Shown: positions 16,789 to 21,520 of the stretch, piece by piece | Position numbering within the stretch: the first letter of the stretch is position 1 | Layout: every line of letters starts with the position of its first letter | DNA from: Larix sibirica | Lineage: Eukaryota; Streptophyta; Pinopsida; Pinales; Pinaceae | Assembly (NCBI GenBank): GCA_004151065.3 | Contig: NWUY0300033475.1 | Coordinates: 17,008-38,527 of the forward strand | Length of the DNA: 21,520 nucleotides | Direction: 5' to 3' | Program-made: the position numbers and the translations under genes | Notes under the pieces: model-generated | Seen by the model: the letters and a program-made list of their open reading frames with translations, nothing else | The model's database searches: none | What the model was told of the DNA's origin: nothing

Positions 16789-17354
16789 ATGGGATCAATT
16801 CAAGTTGGTGTGTAAGAGCTTCTTTAATACTTCACCTTATTGCCTTTGATATTGATAAACTATCCTTGTATAGTTTTTCAATGCATGTTTTTGGTCTCCC
16901 CAAGGGTAAGATAAACAAGGGTATTCATAGTGGGATTTACAAAGCCTATGTTTGGTCCACATGGTTCAATCTTCAACACTAGTTAGATTTGTATATGAAG
17001 TGTAGTGATGGGTTCATTCAATGCTCAAGCTACACCAAACTATAATTACCTTGCACCCCAAGTGTCCCTCTCGCACAACTCAAAATTGTCTCCCATCAAC
17101 TTCACATTGAGACAAATCACCATATTCCTTGGGAGCATCAAATTTGTCAAATCTACTCCTTGGAGCGTGTGATTAAGACCACTTTGTATATCAATGCTCT
17201 CCCTACTATGAGATTATAATATGGTTCTTTTGTCACTTAAAAAATTTACTTGATTATGTCTACTCATGGCAGGAGGACCATAGATGTTTAGTCCTCTTCC
17301 TTTGGGGAATGTTCAACATTTGTTGATGATTTAGCAAAGGTTGATTCCTCAAAC

Positions 17355-17449
17355 CAACATGCACCAAGTTGATTACCTCTTACTTCCAATGCTTTGACAC
17401 TAGTAGGAAGAGGCCCCATGACTAACATCCAAGCTCATATGATAGACCT
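17355..17449 (+). repeat. Direct repeat, copy 1 (possible 5' LTR fragment)
   Basis: About 95 bp that matches 17,680-17,773 at roughly three quarters of positions with one indel by eye. Shared blocks are caacatgcac, ttacttccaat and catccaagctca. See the paired entry for the LTR reading. Confidence 0.6.
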
Positions 17450-17659
17450 GCAAGGCATCGCAAGCCTTTTAATTGTGATGGTACCATACATTTCTTTGTG
17501 GCCTTGAATGTTAGAATTGTTTTCCAAAGCAACACATCTCACCTCAAGAATCTCTTTTCTTAAACTTCTTTAATGTTTCTCATCTCATTGCATCGACACT
17601 TCGTACTGATTTTATTTTTCTTTCTTTTAAGTTTTTCTCCCTTTCGGATGTGGTTTCCT

Positions 17660-17773
17660 AAGGGGGAGATCTAGTGCATCAACATGCACTAAATTGACTA
17701 CCTTTTACTTCCAATTCTCTAACACTATAAGAAAATGTTCCATAACCAGCATCCAAGCTCACATGAAAGACTT
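17660..17773 (+). mobile_element. Polypurine tract plus direct repeat, copy 2 (possible LTR remnant)
   Basis: The polypurine run aagggggaga (17,660-17,669) is followed 11 bp later by the second copy of the direct repeat. A purine tract just before a terminal repeat is the arrangement at the 3' LTR of copia- and gypsy-type elements. With copy 1 at 17,355 the whole unit would be about 420 bp, the size of a miniature non-autonomous (TRIM-like) element. No primer-binding site complementary to initiator tRNA is visible after copy 1, and no TG...CA ends were fixed, so this is tentative. Confidence 0.4.
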
Positions 17774-19650
17774 CTTCTTAAAGGTTTTTTTTTCTTAAAT
17801 TTTTTCTTCATAAAATTATGATTTTATCTTCTTCTTATCATCTCTACATATTATATTTCTTACAAAACATACTAATTTAATATTTAATAAATATTAATAA
17901 ATTAATTAAATTAACCATACCATGTACATAAAATCATTTGTCATGGTCTTTACTAAGACACAACTATGCCATGGACCATGGTGTCATTTCTGCACTTGAG
18001 TAAGACCCAATTCCCCATTAGTTCCATGGCATTCCAATGCAGTCAACGTATGACATCATATAGTAAACCATAAGTACATAAGTAGATTGGATAATCCCAT
18101 GTTAACTACAAGTAAAAACACAACAACATAGTTGCTTCCACTTTGTAGAACACATTAAATATATATTTGCGATGCAGCCTTTCAGCTTTTCAAAAAACCA
18201 CCAATTCATAATGCTCACCACCTACGTCTCTCCATATTCCAACAAAGCATCTCATAAAACCAGAGAATAAATGAAATGACACACCATAATTCAAGTCAAT
18301 ACCTCGTTACAATTCAACAATACTCAAACCAAATCTGAAATGAAATCATCTCTTAAAAGCCACGAACGTTCATCGCTCCTATCAAGCAATAATTCATGGT
18401 TTCAACGATGGAACACAAGGATTTGTTGGCATATTAAATAAAATAAAATAAGAAGCATGTTATTGCCATCAAGCCCTCAAAATAATACAACAGTGATGGT
18501 CCCCTAGTGAAAACTTAGACTCAAGTTTGACCATGACTTAAACAAGTTTACAAGGTCTATAATTTCTAATTGCATGAAAAGAAACAAAAACATCAAAACC
18601 AACGAGGGGAATCTTCACTTTAAGATATAATCTCATTACTAATGCTTCTCATTATTCCCATAGATATCTTCTATGAAGGAACAATCATGTCAAAAGATGC
18701 ACCCAACTTCAATATATCTCAAACCTTCACCAACGATTATTTAAAAAATAAAATTGACTAACAATTAATACTATATGTCTCGAGTGCCTATCAAGGTTAG
18801 GGAAGTTTGGGTATGTAATTTACCTTCCTTAGGTTAATGTGCATCTCATTATTGTTGCATCTATTCATTGGCTTAACAATAGTCGAACCACATGTTAGAA
18901 TCCAACCAAATCTGTCATGTTGTAATTTTATGACTATCCCATTTTGAACCCGAGATCATATGTAACTATATCACTTGGTATGTAACCCTATCCTTATCTA
19001 TGGAAAACTAATGTTTTGAAAAATCCTAAGATGGAGGTCATTTATGATTTGAAACTATTTAATGTGGTTGGTTATTTAGATATTCTTATTATAGAAGAGT
19101 ATCAAGATTGGGGGAGTGGTAAGGGTGTTGTTTAATATTTTTCAGACAAATGGTGTAGTGAAGAAGCCTAAACTTGAGTAAGATGGATGCAAATACCTTT
19201 TTTATAAATGTGGTTCTAGCTATTGTTTCATCCATCCATTCACCTACAACATTTGTACCATTGTATGGAATATAAACTTGTATCAACCTAATCCCACTAG
19301 GATCCCACTTGCAAACATGGGGATACTTGTGTATAAACCTTGTTGCTCCTTGTGCCCTATTAGAAATAGGATTGCAGATCAATAAAAATAAAAATGAATG
19401 TGGAAATAAAAATACTATATATATTATAAGATATACTAGGAATCATATTTTCTTTTTTACAAAGAGAAAGAGGACCTTCTTTTATATAGTCTTGGATCTA
19501 AACAAAAATCATAATCATTTAATTGTAACTAAGTTAAAGACAAGAATGCCTTCAATGGCTTCAGCATATTTCCAAATATTACAAAACTTCAACCAATTGT
19601 CTTGGTTGAGAGCCACAAATAAGAGTAAATTGTTATGAATGTATAATTAC
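17774..19650. other. No recognised gene
   Basis: AT-rich sequence. A 97-codon minus-strand frame at 19,089-19,382 and a 109-codon plus-strand frame at 19,309-19,638 overlap each other. Neither shows a domain, and their composition looks like chance or very old remnants. Confidence 0.45.
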
Positions 19651-19654
19651 GCTC

Positions 19655-19790
19655 AATGAGGATCATGCAATTTGCAGTAAGCATTCAAATGTAATTAATC
19701 ATTCATGGTCCACAACAATAGTCAAATGCATAGTGAGGATCATGCAATCCAAAACAATAGTCAAATGCATAATGAGGATCATGCAATCCT
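19655..19790 (+). repeat. About 39-bp tandem-like repeat
   Basis: The motif gaggatcatgcaat recurs at 19,658, 19,735 and 19,774, with caacaatagtcaaatgcat between units. The last two units are 39 bp apart, and the first gap is about two periods, so a middle unit is degraded. Confidence 0.8.
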
Positions 19791-20113
19791 CAACAAATAA
19801 TAAACTAAATTTGTTTGTGATCTATAGCAATAACAAGATAATTGCACAACTATGCATTCTGATCTTCGACATTATGGTTCCTCCCGATGGCATCACCTCT
19901 TGTCTTCATGTTGATATCATTCTATAGCAAATGTAAACTTGTAGTAAGTGATCCTCATAGCCAGCCCTATTCACAAGATAAATAGAAAGCATGAATGTTT
20001 TCCTTTATATTATAAAAAAATTCAACAAAATGGTAGGATTATGTGGTGAAGGATATCTTAGAGCAATATGTCCTAATAAGTAACTAGAAATACAAATAGA
20101 GGGATTAGATATA

Positions 20114-20168
20114 GGAAAAAAGGTTCATGACAAAGGAAAAAAGGTTCATGACAAAGGAAAAAAGGTTG
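20114..20168 (+). repeat. 21-bp tandem repeat, about 2.6 copies
   Basis: Units of ggaaaaaaggttcatgacaaa begin at 20,114 and 20,135, with a partial third at 20,156. The copies are identical, so this is a recent slippage event. Confidence 0.92.
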
Positions 20169-20449
20169 TCAAAAAAGTGGTCAAATGATGACTCGTCATG
20201 CACAAACCCCACTACGTGAATATATGTATTTCCATTGAACATAGGGAAACCACTTATTCATTGAACAATGATAAAGTGTCATCTATTGAGAATAGGGTAA
20301 CCTACCAATTATGAAATTAATCCCCTAGGATCTACTGATTCTAAGTCTATCTCCCACAATAATGAGTTGAAGTCAGGGAGAGATGACCTGCAAGTAAGAA
20401 GGTTATGGAGACCCTTCCCTACTAGCATGTGTAAACAATGGACATGATT

Positions 20450-20944
20450 TCAATGAGAACAACTTGTCAACAAAGAAGGTTGGCATGCAAAGTCAATAAA
20501 TTTAAGAAAGGGACGACACAGTTTTTTATGTCCTTTGAACATATTCTCAACATAATAGTGACTTGAGTAGAAACTGGGATCAATATATAGACTAATGATA
20601 TAAGCCAGCAATGTAGGTGGCAATGGGGGTTTCTCCACAATGATTGGAAGAGTAACCAACTGAATGAGTTCTATACTCAAAATCACGATGCAACCTCTAA
20701 CACCAATACTAAACCCAATTTGTAAAGGAAGACATGACACAAGTTCTCTATCCAAAGGTGACACAAATTTACTACTTATTAGAACATATACACAATATAA
20801 CTTCTTTCTCGCCTCTCTTTTCTTATAAATATTTTGTTTTTGTGTACTTTTAATATTAATAAAGCCTGAAAAGGTATAAAAGAATTCCATGTTACAATGG
20901 AATAAATGGGCGTCGTAAGGAATGAAACCATGTTCCAAGCACAT
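20450..20944 (-). other. Unrecognised 164-codon open frame
   Basis: A long open frame for such AT-rich DNA. It has hydrophobic stretches around residues 75-100 (FSIGVRGCIVILSIELIQLV) and then a Pro-rich KPPLPPTLLAYIISLY. It ends CQPSLLTSCSH. I do not recognise any family, and there is no neighbour that explains it. It may be a fragment of an old mobile element, a small unknown gene or a chance frame. No promoter or splice structure was identified. Confidence 0.2.
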
Positions 20945-21520
20945 GGAATAGATCTATGCAAAACATGGTGCAAAAAAGGTACTAGGAAAGAGGTGGACAC
21001 TCAATAGTTGTTTCTTTCATGGATACTTATTTCTAAATGCAAATACCATGGATGAAAATGAATAGCAACACAAATGAATATGAATGATCAAATGGGAGTT
21101 GCAGTGATACATTAGGAATTAGTGTGCAATTAGTTGTATGTGTTGGTTGTGGAGCCAGATCTTCCAGTTACATAGATGATGTTGTAATGTCCCTCCCATC
21201 TTGCGGAGGCTATGGGGAGGACACTAATGATAATACTGGACATCTAGCCCATACTTAGTAAACAAACATTCATATAAAATGAAGATGGACATATGCAATG
21301 CATAAATATTTGAAAACACANTAGAAAGTTCCTTCACTAATAATCTCTCTAGAAGGTTCCGCCTGCTAGCAAATTACTTTAGAAACTATATACATAGTAG
21401 CAGCAATGCGATAAGATTTTTTGTGATGCATATTGTAATTGGAGCTATGCTCATCTAGACGTTTACCTCTCAAAGGGGCAAGTGAACATGGCTTTCATAA
21501 AAAAGGTATTTCTATTGTGG
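20945..21520. other. No recognised gene at right edge
   Basis: AT-rich sequence with one ambiguous base (21,321). A stretch beginning near 21,181 (tgttgtaatgtccctccc) resembles the start of some plant LTRs, but no second copy or polypurine tract is in view. Confidence 0.35.

Noticed and set aside
17968-17984. ccatggaccatgg near-palindrome as a regulatory site
   Set aside because: A short imperfect palindrome in AT-rich spacer with no gene nearby; expected by chance.
19089-19382. 97-codon minus-strand frame as a gene
   Set aside because: No domain recognised, no splice or promoter evidence, and an overlapping frame on the other strand.
1-21520. CRISPR arrays, bacterial operons, rRNA or tRNA genes
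   Set aside because: No regular spacer-repeat structure and no recognisable RNA gene; introns, the uORF architecture and LINEs show plant nuclear DNA. A dedicated tRNA scan was not possible.

Overview
The window looks like nuclear DNA of a land plant, most likely a gymnosperm (conifer). The reasons are one plant-type gene with introns in its 5' leader, GT-AG introns, long AT-rich spacers, and several old, heavily mutated LINE retrotransposon fragments whose reading frames resemble those common in conifer genomes. The lineage is an inference; I could not run a search.

The only intact gene I can defend is on the minus strand at about 9,105-11,110: S-adenosylmethionine decarboxylase (AdoMetDC/SAMDC), the enzyme that supplies decarboxylated AdoMet for spermidine and spermine synthesis. 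Its coding region is intronless, as is usual in plants, and encodes 420 residues. Its 5' leader can be reconstructed in detail: a TATA box, a telo-box and a G-box at the promoter; a short ATG-free first exon; intron 1; an exon carrying the overlapping tiny and small upstream ORFs; a 102-bp intron that splits the small upstream ORF; and then the last uORF codons and the main CDS. Splicing the 102-bp intron restores the plant-conserved uORF C-terminus (N-C-V-R-N-P-S-stop), which cannot be seen in the unspliced sequence. The tiny uORF keeps its usual one-base overlap with the small uORF, but its expected stop reads TTA, so it runs on for 13 codons. These leader elements are where polyamine-dependent translational control of AdoMetDC acts in plants.

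The rest is repeat-derived or has no recognised content. Left flank, minus strand: a LINE with ORF1 (DUF4283-like domain plus CCHC knuckle) and ORF2 endonuclease (about 370-3,435), a decayed frame joining an RNase H domain to a coiled coil (about 4,275-5,525), and a 5'-truncated LINE tail with RNase H (about 5,765-6,346). Between this and the gene lies an AT-rich stretch holding a diverged direct duplication (7,156-8,247). Right flank: a GC-richer, repeat-poor block upstream of the promoter (11,200-12,840), then a plus-strand LINE ORF2 3' half with RT thumb region, zf-RVT and RNase H (about 12,960-15,470). Beyond 15,480 the DNA is AT-rich, with short tandem repeats, a possible small LTR-element remnant (17,355-17,773) and one unexplained 164-codon ORF. 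Two ambiguous bases occur, at 12,947 and 21,321.

Stop codons inside the decayed retroelement frames are nearly all TAG or TGA rather than TAA, which suggests these copies were inactivated by deamination of methylated cytosines.
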